Of a stretch of 32,570 nucleotides of DNA, positions 1-9,694 are shown piece by piece. The stretch lies in the NCBI RefSeq assembly GCF_000987955.1, contig NZ_LAZU01000043.1:1-32570 (forward strand), written 5' to 3'. The notes beneath the pieces were generated by a model. It had not been told where the DNA came from. It was given only the letters and a program-made list of their open reading frames with translations, and made no database searches. Position 1 is the stretch's first letter, and each line of letters starts with the position of its first letter. Made by a program: the position numbers and the translations under genes. The stretch comes from Paenibacillus sp. DMB20. Lineage in GTDB: Bacteria > Bacillota > Bacilli > Paenibacillales > Paenibacillaceae.

Positions 1-1391
1 TGCCGCACCAGCAGCGCCACGTTCAGCGCTGCGGCGGCAAAATGCGCGGCCACCCCGGCTATGGCCGCGCCGGTAATGCCAAGCTCGGGCACAAGCGCAA
101 GGTTCAGCCCGAGCTTTAAGGCGGCGGCGGCCAGCAGGTGCACGGCCGGCGCCTTGACGATGCCGACGCCCTGCAGCAGCGCGGCCGAGATAATGCTCAC
201 CGTGCCTCCGGCCGCGGTGAAAGCAATCCAACGCATCACGTCGCTGCCCGCGGCATCCTGATACAGCATCCTGTTGATCGGCTCGGCCAGCACCGCCATG
301 CCTATCGAAGCAGCCATGCCCAGCAGACCGAACCACCGCAGCGAAAGCCGGCACTGCTCCGCCGCCAGCCCGTGCTCCCCCTTGAATCTTGCTTCCGCCA
401 AGGCGGGAATAAACAAAACCGACAGCGAAGTGGCCAGCATCGTCACCAGCTGGACGAGCGGCAGCCCCCGGTTGTATATCCCGAACTCGGCCATAACGGC
501 CTGATCCGGCAGACCGACGTCCTTCAAAAGCCGGGGAACCGTAAACGTGTCGACCAGGCCGATCAGCGGAACGGCCAGCGCGCTCAAGCATACCGGTATG
601 GCATACGCCGCCATCCTCCGGAGCATCGGCCCGCTCCCTTCCCGCCCTGAGGAAGCCTTCCCCTCCATAAGCCGAGGATCATCCCGCTCTCCCTCAGGCT
701 TGTCCGCGACCGCCTTCGCCTCACTGCGGCTAATCTGAGGGCGGCCCGTATGCTTGCGCCAATAGAGGAACATCACAAGCAAGCCTGCCGCGCCGCCGGC
801 TGCCGATCCGAATAAGGCTCCTGCCGCGATCTCGTCCACGCCTGAACCCGAGCGCGTCATATAGAGCAGCAAAGCGATCATCACCGCCACTCTTACGCTC
901 TGCTCCACGATTTGCGATACCGCGGTCGGTACCATGTCCTGGAGTCCTTGGAAATAGCCCCGCAGCAGCGCCATCCAAGGCACAAAAGCCAGAGCCAGGG
1001 CTGCCGTTTGCAGAGACGGCACCACGTGCTCGTTCCCGATCCATCCACCCAGCACGGGGGCGCCGAAATACATGGCCGCACCAAGCAATAAGCCGAACAG
1101 GACGAGGGCCGCCGAGGATACGCGAAGCAGCCTGCGGCTGTCCTGAGGGCGGCCGGCGGCTTCATACTCCGCCACGTATTTGGATAAAGCGGCCGGAAAT
1201 CCCGCCATGGCTATCGTAATGATCATCATGTACAACGGGTATACCGTATTGTAAATGCCGAATACGGCGTCCCCGCCCATGTTTTGAAGCGGTATTTTTT
1301 GCAGCGTTCCGATCAGCTTGGAGCCGATTGCGGCCGCGCTAAGGATAAAGGCTCCTTGAAGAAGCCGTGATCCGGGTTCTTTTGAATTCAT
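1..1391 (-). CDS. yabM: YabM/SpoVB-family polysaccharide flippase, 3' end cut by window edge
   Basis: This reading frame starts at ATG 1391 and runs without a stop off the left edge, giving about 463 residues of a family that is usually 500-550. The product is very hydrophobic with many predicted membrane spans. It begins MNSKEPGSRLLQGAFILSAA and has the family's N-terminal pattern (GSKLIGTLQKIPLQNMGG, then GIYNTVYPLYMMIITIAMAGFPAALSK split over the first spans). A charged loop near residues 215-245 separates the two halves. MOP/MATE exporters of the SpoVB/YabM/MurJ group move lipid-linked sugars or peptidoglycan precursors across the membrane. The substrate of YabM is not settled. It follows spoVT, as in Bacillus subtilis. 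The Shine-Dalgarno sequence is weak. No frameshift is seen. Confidence 0.9.
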   Translation of the reverse strand, partial: MNSKEPGSRLLQGAFILSAAAIGSKLIGTLQKIPLQNMGGDAVFGIYNTVYPLYMMIITIAMAGFPAALSKYVAEYEAAGRPQDSRRLLRVSSAALVLFGLLLGAAMYFGAPVLGGWIGNEHVVPSLQTAALALAFVPWMALLRGYFQGLQDMVPTAVSQIVEQSVRVAVMIALLLYMTRSGSGVDEIAAGALFGSAAGGAAGLLVMFLYWRKHTGRPQISRSEAKAVADKPEGERDDPRLMEGKASSGREGSGPMLRRMAAYAIPVCLSALAVPLIGLVDTFTVPRLLKDVGLPDQAVMAEFGIYNRGLPLVQLVTMLATSLSVLFIPALAEARFKGEHGLAAEQCRLSLRWFGLLGMAASIGMAVLAEPINRMLYQDAAGSDVMRWIAFTAAGGTVSIISAALLQGVGIVKAPAVHLLAAAALKLGLNLALVPELGITGAAIAGVAAHFAAAALNVALLVR

Positions 1392-1446
1392 GGTCTTTTG
1401 CCCATTCCCTTGCCTCTCCCGTATTCAACGGGTCCATTAATATCCC

Positions 1447-1476
1447 ATTATAACCGGAAGCGGTACATCGGACCAA
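1447..1476 (-). promoter_or_regulatory. Possible sigma-A promoter for yabM
   Basis: On the minus strand a perfect TATAAT (1447-1452) lies 18 bases below TTGGTC (1471-1476), about 55 bases upstream of the yabM start and just past the spoVT terminator. The -10 is perfect but the -35 matches only three of six positions, so this is a moderate call. Confidence 0.4.
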
Positions 1477-1532
1477 ATAGAACCGCGTTCGTTTTCTTTT
1501 TATGATTTCTTTCTTCGTTCCTTGTTCGCGGC

Positions 1533-1592
1533 CATAAAACGAAAAGACTCCCGCTTTCCCGGCTCGAAAAGGGCCAAAGATCAGCGGGAGTC
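1533..1592 (-). terminator. Rho-independent terminator of spoVT
   Basis: Arms GACTCCCGCT (1546-1555) and AGCGGGAGTC (1583-1592) form a perfect 10-bp stem. On the minus strand it is followed by TTTTCGTTTT. It lies 34 bases after the spoVT stop. The 27-base loop holds a smaller hairpin. Confidence 0.85.
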
Positions 1593-1625
1593 TTCACCTT
1601 CATTCGGGAGGGAGCACTCCCAAGC

Positions 1626-2168
1626 TTACTGCTCCATTTGCTTGCCAAGGAAAGCGGCAGCGGTTTCGGCCATCTTCACTTCCATTTGACCCATTGTAAC
1701 CGATTCGTCCTTGCTCAGCATCACAACGCTGCCGATCGGATCGCCACCGGTAACGATGGGAGCCGCTACGAAAGAAGAAATTTCCTCCGCGTTGTCCTTG
1801 CCAATCTCATAGGTGCCTTTATTTTCTTCCAATACGGTTTTCCGGTTTTCCATGCAATTCTCCAGCAGGTTGCCGATCGGCTTGTCCAAGTAATCTTTCT
1901 TGGAGCCGCCGGCTACGGCAATAAACGAGTCACGGTCGGAGATGACCGTGATATGGCCTGTGCTTTCGTATAGCGACTCGGCATATTCCTTTGCAAAGTC
2001 GCCCAGTTCGCCGATCGGAGAGTATTTTTTCAAAATAACTTCCCCGTCCCGGTCTACAAAAATCTCAAGCGGATCTCCTTCGCGGATTCGAAGGGTGCGT
2101 CGAATTTCCTTTGGGATGACTACGCGCCCGAGGTCATCGATACGGCGGACGATTCCAGTAGCTTTCAT
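1626..2168 (-). CDS. spoVT: Stage V sporulation protein T, AbrB-type regulator
   Basis: The product has 180 residues, close to the 178 of B. subtilis SpoVT. Residues 1-50 are an AbrB/MazE swapped-hairpin DNA-binding domain (MKATGIVRRIDDLGRVVIPK and onward, nearly identical to AbrB in this window). Residues 55-178 are a GAF-like sensor domain. In B. subtilis SpoVT is a forespore regulator that tunes sigma-G-dependent genes and germination. A good sigma-G-type promoter lies upstream (2263-2292) and a strong terminator downstream, so it is probably expressed alone in the forespore. The ribosome binding site before ATG 2168 is poor (GTGGGG). A six-base A run in the coding strand is intact here, which shows that not every run in the window is miscalled. 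Confidence 0.96.
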   Translation of the reverse strand: MKATGIVRRIDDLGRVVIPKEIRRTLRIREGDPLEIFVDRDGEVILKKYSPIGELGDFAKEYAESLYESTGHITVISDRDSFIAVAGGSKKDYLDKPIGNLLENCMENRKTVLEENKGTYEIGKDNAEEISSFVAAPIVTGGDPIGSVVMLSKDESVTMGQMEVKMAETAAAFLGKQMEQ

Positions 2169-2262
2169 TTCACATGTTGCCCCACTTTCTTAAGAAGATT
2201 TTTCAACTACTGTTCGGTACGGGAAGAGGATGTCCCCAGGTAATAAGTGTAATGTCTGACCA

Positions 2263-2292
2263 TAGTATTCATCCTTTCCCATATCCTTATAC
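2263..2292 (-). promoter_or_regulatory. Putative sigma-G promoter of spoVT
   Basis: On the minus strand GTATA (2288-2292) is followed after 18 bases by AATACTA (2263-2269). This fits the sigma-G pattern GHATR / CATnHTA with one mismatch in the -10. SpoVT is a known sigma-G target in B. subtilis. Confidence 0.55.
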
Positions 2293-2406
2293 ATGCTCAG
2301 CCCCGGTTGGTTGCCAAAGAATATTTTGAATGTTCAACCAGCATAGCACGAGGGCCAAAAAAACCTTTTTTTTCATCGGATGACTTTCCTAAGAGAAGAC
2401 TGACAG

Positions 2407-2446
2407 TGAAATAAAAGGGCTGAGCCTGCCGTCCGGCCAAGCTCAT
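2407..2446 (-). terminator. Probable terminator of the PrsA-like gene
   Basis: Minus-strand arms GAGCTTG (2438-2444) and CAGGCTC (2422-2428) pair with one wobble. They are followed by AGCCCTTTTATTT. The site lies just after the lipoprotein foldase gene. Confidence 0.6.
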
Positions 2447-2453
2447 CCGCGAT

Positions 2454-3545
2454 TTATTTCCCGGTGCCCCCCGGACGTGTTGCCGTCTTTCGCATCTTCA
2501 CCCGCAGCGGGCTGTTTCTCGGCCCCATTCGAGCCTTTTTCCCCGTCTTTGCCTGTGGATGCTTTAGGAGCCTCGCTTTTCGGCAGATCCATCTTTTCGA
2601 TCAGCTTGGTCAGGTCGTTTTTTCATGAAATTATCGATTTTGGCAGCTGCCAAATCGCTCTTGATGCGTTCCTTGCGCTCTTTGCTCAGCTTGTCGTAGG
2701 TCATTTCCTGGCGGCTTTCCACCTTCATGATATGGTACCCGTAATCCGTCTCGACAGGATCGCTGATTTTGTTCAATTCCAGCGTCAGCGCCTTCTCTTT
2801 GAACTGGGGTACCCACGTGCCTGCTTCCTTCTTCTCGTACAGTCCCCCGTTTTCCTTGGAGCCCGGGTCTTCGGAATACTCTTTTGCGATCTTGGCAAAA
2901 TCCCCGCCCTTGTCCAGCTTGGTTTTAACCTCTTTGGCAAGCTTTAAAGCATCTTCCTTTTTTCGCTCCTTGCCCTTCGGATCGGTAAAACCGATCAAAA
3001 CATGGCGAACATTGATCACCGTAAAGTCCTGCTTTTTAGCCTCAAAGTCTTTTTTGACGTCCTCTTCGGTAACCTTGTTCTTCTGGTCTTCCATCACGGT
3101 CATCACGCGAAGCATGTAATTTTTGAGGTCCTGCTCCGTGATCTTCTGGGCATCCAACGCTTTTTTGAACTGTTCCTCGCCCATGGCGTTCTTGTTCTGC
3201 TTCACGACGTCGTCCGCCTGCGCTTCGGCAGCCTTTTTGGCCTCCTCGCTGGCATTGGCGGAAAGGTACTCGTAGGCGACTCCCTGCTTGGCCAAGTACT
3301 CTTTAAACTCATCCATCTGCAGGAATTGGGCGTACTCCGGTGACATGAACTGCATCATCCGCTGTTCAAGCTCGAATTCCTTCTCGGTAATCTCTCCGCC
3401 TTTGTATTTAACAACGACCTTGCTGTCGTCTTTCTGGCCTTTATTATTGGCATCATCAACGCATGCGGCGAGCATCGACATGGACAGCGCGACTGTCAGC
3501 GATACCGCGAACGTTTTCCATGCCTTTTTTATTTCTTGACGGCAT
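2454..3545 (-). CDS. PrsA/SurA-like peptidylprolyl isomerase lipoprotein (frameshifted in this sequence)
   Basis: After repair this is a lipoprotein of about 362 residues. Residues 1-28 form a lipoprotein signal ending LAAC, so Cys28 would be lipidated. A SurA-N-like helical part follows, then a parvulin (rotamase) domain around residues 180-285 with the motifs NVRHVLIGF, GGDFAKIAKEYSED, GGLYEKKEAGTWVPQF and DYGYHIMKVE. The tail is low-complexity, rich in Lys, Gly and Glu. The role would be folding of exported proteins outside the membrane. The frame breaks at a six-base run at 3525-3530, between ATG 3545 and the lipobox, and at another at 2618-2623. Removing one base from each restores a natural protein. 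A third suspected extra base in the C run 2467-2472 would move the stop from 2443 to 2454. The start overlaps the end of mfd by 17 bases. B. subtilis lacks this gene at this site. Confidence 0.85.
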
Positions 3546-6500
3546 TTTGTAAATCTCCCTTCCGGTTGAATGGCTCCTTGGCGGCCTCAAGAAACTGCTC
3601 CAGCAGCTCGAGCAGCTGTTGATCCGAAAGTCCCTTGCCTTTGAGGCGGATCGACATCTGAGGGCCCTGTTCAAATTGTACACGTCTTTCGAACAGATTT
3701 CCAATTTGCGCAAGCTGGGTAGTGTTAACGATCTTATCCTGGCCTTCGTAAAACTGCAAAATCACGTCTTCCCCGCGCTGGGTAATCGAATCGATGCCGT
3801 ACATTCGCCCGAATACCTTGAGGCGGGAGACGGTGAGCAGATTTTGTACCGCCTGAGGCAGCTCGCCGAAACGGTCCAGCAGCTCGTCCTCAAGCTCGGC
3901 CGCCTCGTCAAAGGACGATACGACCGCCACTTTTTTTGTAAATTTCAATCTTTTGTATGCTGTCGTAAATGTAATCGGACGGCAAGTAGGCGTCGATGCC
4001 GAGATCGATGGACGTGTTCCAGTCCCGGGACGGAGCCGGCTGTTCGCCAAGCATGCTGACTTTCCGTTTTTGAATCTCCTCCGCCAGCATTTGCGAGTAT
4101 AAGTCGAACCCGACCGATGCGATAAAGCCATGCTGTTCCGCGCCGAGCAGATTTCCCGCTCCGCGGATCGACAAGTCGCGCATGGCGATTTTGAACCCGG
4201 AGCCGAGCTCCGTGAATTCCTTGATGGATTGGAGCCGCTTCTCGGCTACCTCCGTCAGCACCTTGTCGCGTTGGTATGTGAAATAGGCATACGCAATCCG
4301 GTTGGACCGGCCGACGCGCCCCCGCAGCTGATAAAGCTGGGATAAGCCCATCTTGTCCGCATCGTGGACGATCAAGGTATTCACATTCGGGATGTCCACG
4401 CCGGTCTCGATAATGCTTGTGCTGACGAGCACGTCGTACTCCCCGTCCAGGAAATCCAGAATGGTCTTTTCCAGCTCGGTCTCCGTCATTTGACCGTGGC
4501 CTACGCCTACTTTCGCCTCAGGTACAAGCATGGAGATTTGGGCGGCCATTTCCTGAATGCCCTGGACACGGTTGTACAGATAGTACACCTGGCCGCCTCG
4601 AGCCAGTTCGCGCTCGATAGCTTCCCTCACGAGCGTCTGGCTGTGCTCGACCACATACGTCTGAACCGGAAAGCGGTTTTCCGGCGGGGTCTCGATAACC
4701 GACAAATCCCGTACGCCCAGCATCGACATGTGTAAGGTCCGAGGAATCGGCGTTGCCGTCAGCGTAAGCACGTCCACATTGGTTTTCAGCTTCTTCAGCT
4801 TTTCCTTATGGGTCACGCCGAAACGCTGCTCCTCGTCCACGATCAGCAGGCCCAGATCCTTGAATACAATATCCTGGGACAGAAGTCGGTGCGTGCCGAT
4901 CAGAATATCGACCGAGCCCTGTTTCACCTTTTTGATCGTCTCGTTTTGTTCCTTGCGGCTGCGGAACCGGCTCAACACCTGGATGTTGATCGGATAGTTG
5001 GCAAACCGCTCCCGGAACGTCTCGTAATGCTGCTGCGCCAAAATCGTGGTCGGCACAAGAACGGCCACCTGTTTGCCTTCGATTGCCGCTTTAAAAGCGG
5101 CACGCACGGCCACCTCGGTTTTGCCGTAGCCGACGTCGCCGCATAGGAGCCGGTCCATCGGACGGTTTTGCTCCATATCCTTCTTGATTTCGGTAATCGC
5201 CCGCAGTTGGTCCGGGGTTTCATCATACGGGAACAAATCCTCGAATTCCTGCTGCTCCGGATTATCTTTCTCGAAGCCGTAGCCCGGAGCCGACTGGCGC
5301 TCGGCATAAAGCTTGATCAAGTCGTCCGCAATATCCTGAACGGAGGAACGGACCTTGTTCTTCACCCGCGTCCATTCATTGCCGCCCAGCTTGTATATTT
5401 TCGGCTCTTTGTCCTCGGAACCGACATATTTCTGGATCAGGTCGATCTGCTCGATCGGCACGGACAGCTTATCCCCGCCTGCATACATAATGTGCATGTA
5501 ATCCTTGTGGATGCCGTTGATTTCAAGGGTACCGATCCCCATATATTTACCGATTCCGTGATTTTGATGCACCACGTAATCGCCGACTTTAAGCTCCGTG
5601 TAGCTTTTAATCCGTTCGGCATTATCCATGTTCTTGCTGGTTTTTCTCGCCTTGCGCTGCTTCTGGGAGAACATTTCCGATTCGGTAATCACGGCGGCAT
5701 GAACGGAAGGCAGCTCAAAGCCGTTTTGCAGGCTTCCTTCCAGCATGACGGGCTCATCGATGCCGTAATCCAAAAGCACGCGCTTCATCCGTTCCATGCG
5801 GTCCGGTCCCCCGGCAAGCATCATGACCTTGACGCCTGTTTTTTTCCAACGCTCCATCTCGGCTTTCAACACGTTCATCTGACCATGGAAATCCTGCATT
5901 CCCCGGGTAATAAAATTGACGATGTTTTGCGGCTGCATTCTGGGAACCTGTCGCAGGAACACCGAAATGAGCAGGGTCTGATACCGGTGCTGGTACACCA
6001 CTTCATCGTTGTCCACCGACAGCGGAAGATCCGGCAGCGATTTGCCATGCTGCATCAAATGCAAATTCCATTCGGCCTCGTCCCGCTCCAATTGTTTGGC
6101 CGTTTCGAGCAGCCTGCCCGGCTCATCCATGATAAGAATGGTGTCCTCCGGCATGTAGTCGTACAGATGCGTTTTCTCCGGGTAGAGCAATGAAATATAT
6201 TTATAGATTTCCGGAAAATAGACATGCTCGCGCAGCATCTCCACTTCACGATGAATCTCTTCCCGCAAACGGAGTTTCGCCTGCCGGTCGGTCATCCGCT
6301 CAAGCTGCGTCTCCAGCATCCGCAAGGCCGTGTCGGCCGCCCGGTTTAAACGCTCCTTGTCCGCAATGATCTCTTTGCAGGGAGTAATCACGACCTCCCT
6401 TACTTTATCGATCGACCGCTGGTCGGAAGGATCGAAGGTCCGGATGGAATCAATATCCTCGTCAAACAGCTCTACCCGGTAGGCGAAATCGGAGGTCATC

Positions 6501-7057
6501 GGATAAAAGTCGACAATGCCTCCGCGCACGCTCATTTCGCCGCGGCTTTCCACGCGTTCCACCCGCTCGTAGCCAAGCTCGATCATGCGGCTTAAGAAAA
6601 CCTCCAGTTCAAGCGTCCCGCCATCGTTCAGCACGATCCGGGCGTCGGCCATCACCTCGGGAGCCGGCAGCAAACGCCGCACACCGGAAAACGGAGCAAC
6701 GACAATACCCCGGAATCCCCGAGCGCAGCGGTGAAGCATATCGATCCGCTGAGCAAGGGTTTCCGGGCTGGATACGGCCGATTCTGCAGCAACGAGTTCG
6801 TTTGCCGGATACAGAAGCACCTGATCGGGAGATAGAACCTCCTGGAGATCGTCAGCGATCTTCTGAGCCGAAAACATATTATGGGTTACAACCAGCAGGG
6901 GGCGCTGCTGGTTCTGGAACAGCGCGGCCATCAAAATTTGCCGGGACGATCCGGAAAGACCCGATATCAACTGTTCCCTCATACCGGCCGTTGTCCCGGC
7001 CGCTATGGTCTTAAAGTCTGCATCTTCCGAAAAAACATCAATAAGTGCTTGTAGCAA
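3529..7057 (-). CDS. mfd: Transcription-repair coupling factor Mfd (one frameshift)
   Basis: Mfd removes RNA polymerase stalled at DNA lesions and recruits UvrA. The repaired product has 1175 residues against 1177 in B. subtilis. In order it has the UvrB-like N-terminal domains, the RNA-polymerase-interaction domain (VGDYVVHQNHGIGKYMGI), the RecG-like helicase with Walker A GDVGYGKTE near residue 640, DEEQ in LLIVDEEQRFG, and the C-terminal TRCF domain. The frame breaks inside IEIYKK at a seven-base run (3931-3937). Deleting one base joins it to VAVVSSFDEAAELEDELLDRFG. A GTG at 7066 extends the frame, but its Shine-Dalgarno sequence abuts it. TTG 7057, six bases after AGAGGTG, is the better start. 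It follows fin by about 250 bases. Confidence 0.94.
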
Positions 7058-7309
7058 AAGGGGCACCTCTCTTATTTTAAAACGAATAGATTATGGAAAA
7101 TGTGTAATCGAAAAGAAGCCTCAGCAAACTGCCAAGGCTGGTGCGCGGCAACAAAAAACCGCTTTATGTCCATCTTACCGTTACGACACAAGTAGAACGA
7201 TTCCGTCGTCCTTTGTAAGAGACGATGGCGTTTTACGCGATACATTGAAGCCATGCATAAATGAGTTTTATCCTTATTTTGCATTGACCTTGTCTCCGGC
7301 CTTCTTAGC

Positions 7310-7540
7310 CTATTGAAGAGGGCTGGCAAGAAGGCTGAGCTCCGGATGAGCCTCAAGCGCTTCACGACAGTGCTCGCAGGTTACTTTAACCGTAACCTCT
7401 CCGTTAAAATCATACGCTATTATATCCTTGCGTTCCTCGGGGGTCAAGGAATCAAAACCAAGCTGGGATTCGGTAACCTCGTTCGATTCAATGCGTCCCT
7501 GAAATGAACGGCAGTGTCTGCAGATATAGTTTATCGCCAT
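7310..7540 (-). CDS. fin: Anti-sigma-F factor Fin
   Basis: This 76-residue protein matches the Fin (YabK) family in length and sequence. It carries two zinc-type cysteine pairs, Cys7/Cys10 and Cys55/Cys58, around a central LTPEERKDIIAYDFNGEV stretch. In B. subtilis Fin is made in the forespore, binds sigma-F and helps the switch from sigma-F to sigma-G. It sits between pth and mfd, as in Bacillus. The start has a strong AGGAGG six bases upstream, and a sigma-F-like promoter lies about 30 bases before it, which fits the known autoregulatory loop. Confidence 0.93.
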   Translation of the reverse strand: MAINYICRHCRSFQGRIESNEVTESQLGFDSLTPEERKDIIAYDFNGEVTVKVTCEHCREALEAHPELSLLASPLQ

Positions 7541-7570
7541 AATATGCCTCCTGAAGGTCGTTTATAACCT

Positions 7571-7599
7571 CAGTATGCCCGTTTCATAGGCGTTTAAGA
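7571..7599 (-). promoter_or_regulatory. Putative sigma-F promoter of fin
   Basis: The minus strand reads TCTTA (7595-7599), 14 bases, then GGGCATACTG (7571-7580). The -10 fits the sigma-F pattern GGnnAnAnT at every fixed position. The -35 matches four of five bases of GYWTA. Fin is a sigma-F target in B. subtilis. Confidence 0.5.
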
Positions 7600-7659
7600 C
7601 GAAAAGGCGGATTGCTTCTTCGCTGCAGCCTTCTTGTGCCGTTCACCGCCAGGATGCCA

Positions 7660-8220
7660 TTAACCGTTGAATTTTTGCATGGTTTGCTCAAATGTATGAT
7701 CCAGGCTGTATTCCAGGGAATCGCAGGTCGCTTCGATCATACTTTTCAAAAGGTCATGTTCTTTCTTAGGGAAGTTTCCAAGAACGTAATCGACAATCGC
7801 AAACCCCGGTTCGGGACGCGATATCCCCATCCGGACCCGGTTAAAGGTCTGCGTTCCCGTATGCTGGATAATCGATTTGATGCCGTTGTGCCCCCCCGCG
7901 CTGCCCTGGTATCTCAAACGGATTTTGCCGACGACGGTATCCAGATCGTCATAAACGACGATCATATCTTCCAAATCGGCCTTATAATAGTCCATATAAG
8001 CCCGCACTGCTTCGCCCGACAGATTCATAAACGTCATCGGCTTGATTAACACCGTTTTTTTGCCGCCGATGAAGCCTTCGGCAATGACCGATTTGCATTT
8101 ATTCTGCGTAAATTTCATGCCGTGACGGGCGGCAAGCGCGTCAAGAGCCATAAATCCGACGTTGTGCCGGGTTTTTTCGTAATTTGGACCGGGGTTGCCC
8201 AATCCGACAATCCATTTCAT
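7660..8220 (-). CDS. pth: Peptidyl-tRNA hydrolase (SpoVC)
   Basis: The enzyme frees tRNA from peptidyl-tRNA released by stalled ribosomes. The product has 186 residues, the usual length. It opens MKWIVGLGNPGPNYEKTRHNVGF with the catalytic His in TRHNVGF. It also has NKCKS, KPMTFMNLSGEAV, VYDDLD and GSAGGHNGIKSI, all family hallmarks. The frame extends upstream to 8292, but ATG 8220 is where the conserved sequence begins, preceded by AAAGGAA. In B. subtilis a mutation here blocks sporulation, hence the name spoVC. The ribosomal protein gene ctc, found between prs and pth in Bacillus, is missing here. Confidence 0.96.
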   Translation of the reverse strand: MKWIVGLGNPGPNYEKTRHNVGFMALDALAARHGMKFTQNKCKSVIAEGFIGGKKTVLIKPMTFMNLSGEAVRAYMDYYKADLEDMIVVYDDLDTVVGKIRLRYQGSAGGHNGIKSIIQHTGTQTFNRVRMGISRPEPGFAIVDYVLGNFPKKEHDLLKSMIEATCDSLEYSLDHTFEQTMQKFNG

Positions 8221-8335
8221 TTTGCGTATAATTCCTTTCCGTATTTTTACTTTCTTCTTTGCGTCTTTCTGAGTACAATATGAACAAAACAAATTCGGAT
8301 CAACGATACCCTCACATTAAGAAGGTGGACCGGCA

Positions 8336-8536
8336 TTGAAAAATCATGAACAGAAGTTGACGCATCACAGCCATTTTCAATACCACATGAAACATGCCAT
8401 CCCGGTACAGGTGTACGAGCAGGGATGCCATAAGAACGTTGGCCTTATTACCGCAGTAGACGCTCAGTTTGTTGAAATCGAGGGAACCTTGTATAACCGG
8501 AGCTTTTACACTTTTATCTCACGCCCCGGTTATTAA
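8336..8536 (+). CDS. Small conserved-looking hypothetical protein between pth and prs
   Basis: This frame encodes 66 residues from TTG 8336, which is seven bases after the good ribosome binding site GAAGGTGG. It is divergent from pth and convergent with prs. The protein is His-rich at the N-terminus (HEQKLTHHSHFQYHMKH). The rest reads VQVYEQGCHKNVGLITAVDAQFVEIEGTLYNRSFYTFISRPGY, recalling the small Sm-like beta proteins of the DUF2642/YuzF kind, where a short barrel carries GxLxxVxxxxVxLE. That likeness is my impression only. No signal peptide or membrane segment is seen. Its place is taken by ctc in B. subtilis. The start and spacing support a real gene; the function is unknown. Confidence 0.6.
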   Translation: MKNHEQKLTHHSHFQYHMKHAIPVQVYEQGCHKNVGLITAVDAQFVEIEGTLYNRSFYTFISRPGY

Positions 8537-8593
8537 TTCTCTCCCTTATAGTATTGAAAGCGGTTTCCCGTTTGGGCTATGGAGATATTTCCT

Positions 8594-8659
8594 AAAAACC
8601 GCCATAGCCGACAAGGGTTACACTTCCCCAAAGAGGAAATGTAACCCCGCGGCTACAGC
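8594..8659 (-). terminator. Long-stem terminator after prs
   Basis: A long hairpin spans 8601-8659: outer arms GCTGTAGCC and GGCTATGGC (two wobbles), inner arms GGGTTACA and TGTAACCC extended by TTCC/GGAA. On the minus strand it is followed by GGTTTTTAGG. It sits directly after the prs stop and could also stop the convergent small gene. Confidence 0.8.
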
Positions 8660-8663
8660 TTTA

Positions 8664-9617
8664 TTATTCAATCTCGAACAGCTTGCTGATGGACAGCTCC
8701 TCATGCACCCGGATGATAGCCTCACCCATGAGCGGGGCTACCGACAATACGGTGATCTTGCTGCTTGGGTTCGGATGCGTAATCGGTATGGTATCCGTAA
8801 CAATGACTTCCTTAAGCGGTGAGTTTTCCAATCTTTCCATAGCCGGACCGGAGAGTACCGGGTGCGTGCAACATGCATATACTTCTTTGGCTCCGCCCTC
8901 CATCAATGCGTTGGCGCCGAGAACAATCGTACCTGCCGTGTCGATAATATCGTCGATCAGGATCGCGGTTTTTCCCTCAATGTTACCGATGATATTCATA
9001 ACCTCGCTTACATTGGGTTCCGGACGGCGTTTGTCAATGATGGCCAGCGGCGCATTCAGGAAGTCCGCCAGCTTTCTCGCACGTACCACGCCGCCGTGGT
9101 CCGGGGATACGACAACCGGATTTTCGATCTGTTTCGAACGGAAGTATTGAGCGATAATCGGGACGCCAAGCAGATGGTCTACCGGAATATCGAAGAAGCC
9201 CTGGATCTGCATGGCATGCAGGTCCATCGTAATCACGCGATGAGCGCCGGCAGTCTCAATGAGGTTAGCTACCAGCTTAGCGGTGATCGGATCCCGGGAA
9301 CGTGCCTTACGATCCTGACGCGCATAACCGTAGTATGGAATAACAACGTTGATGCTCTTGGCCGAAGCCCGCTTCAACGCATCTACCATAACCAGGAGTT
9401 CCATCAGGTTATCATTGACCGGTCCGCAGGTAGACTGGACGATATACACATGACAGCCGCGGACGCTTTCGGAGAGCTTCACTTGAATCTCGCCATCGCT
9501 AAAGCTGGTTGTAAGGGATTCTCCCATCGGAATGCCGATGTAATCGGCAATTTGATGGGCTAGCTTGGGGTTGGAATTACAGGTGAAAATTTTCAATTTA
9601 GAATCAAGATAAGTCAT
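8664..9617 (-). CDS. prs: Ribose-phosphate pyrophosphokinase
   Basis: The enzyme makes PRPP from ribose 5-phosphate and ATP, feeding purine, pyrimidine, histidine and NAD synthesis. The product has 317 residues, as in B. subtilis. Class I hallmarks are present: FSDGEIQVKLSESVRG (about 39-54), PYYGYARQDRK with the ATP loop (94-104), the flexible-loop KxR pair, and the PRPP-binding motif DDIIDTAGT at 222-230. It lies 77 bases after glmU, as in Bacillus, where glmU-prs form one transcript. A strong terminator follows. PurR in this window senses the PRPP made by this enzyme. Confidence 0.98.
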   Translation of the reverse strand: MTYLDSKLKIFTCNSNPKLAHQIADYIGIPMGESLTTSFSDGEIQVKLSESVRGCHVYIVQSTCGPVNDNLMELLVMVDALKRASAKSINVVIPYYGYARQDRKARSRDPITAKLVANLIETAGAHRVITMDLHAMQIQGFFDIPVDHLLGVPIIAQYFRSKQIENPVVVSPDHGGVVRARKLADFLNAPLAIIDKRRPEPNVSEVMNIIGNIEGKTAILIDDIIDTAGTIVLGANALMEGGAKEVYACCTHPVLSGPAMERLENSPLKEVIVTDTIPITHPNPSSKITVLSVAPLMGEAIIRVHEELSISKLFEIE

Positions 9618-9694
9618 AAAATGGAAACCCTCCGTGCTGGTTCATTGAATTAAGGCTGCCCGATCACCGCATCCCGCTTAAGGGAGGACAGCTG

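Noticed and set aside
730..1165. Minus-strand ORFs of 104 and 90 residues
   Set aside because: Both are out-of-frame shadows of yabM, which runs through here with a clear membrane-protein sequence.
5168..6193. 341-residue plus-strand ORF
   Set aside because: It is antisense to mfd, lacks a start signal and has shadow-like composition.
7244..7260. Near-repeat AAGCCAYGCATAAATGA shared with 27291-27307
   Set aside because: A 17-base match with one mismatch between two sites is expected by chance a few times in a window of this size, and the flanks do not align.
7072..7365. 97-residue minus-strand ORF overlapping the end of fin
   Set aside because: It overlaps fin in another frame, has no ribosome binding site and no recognisable sequence.
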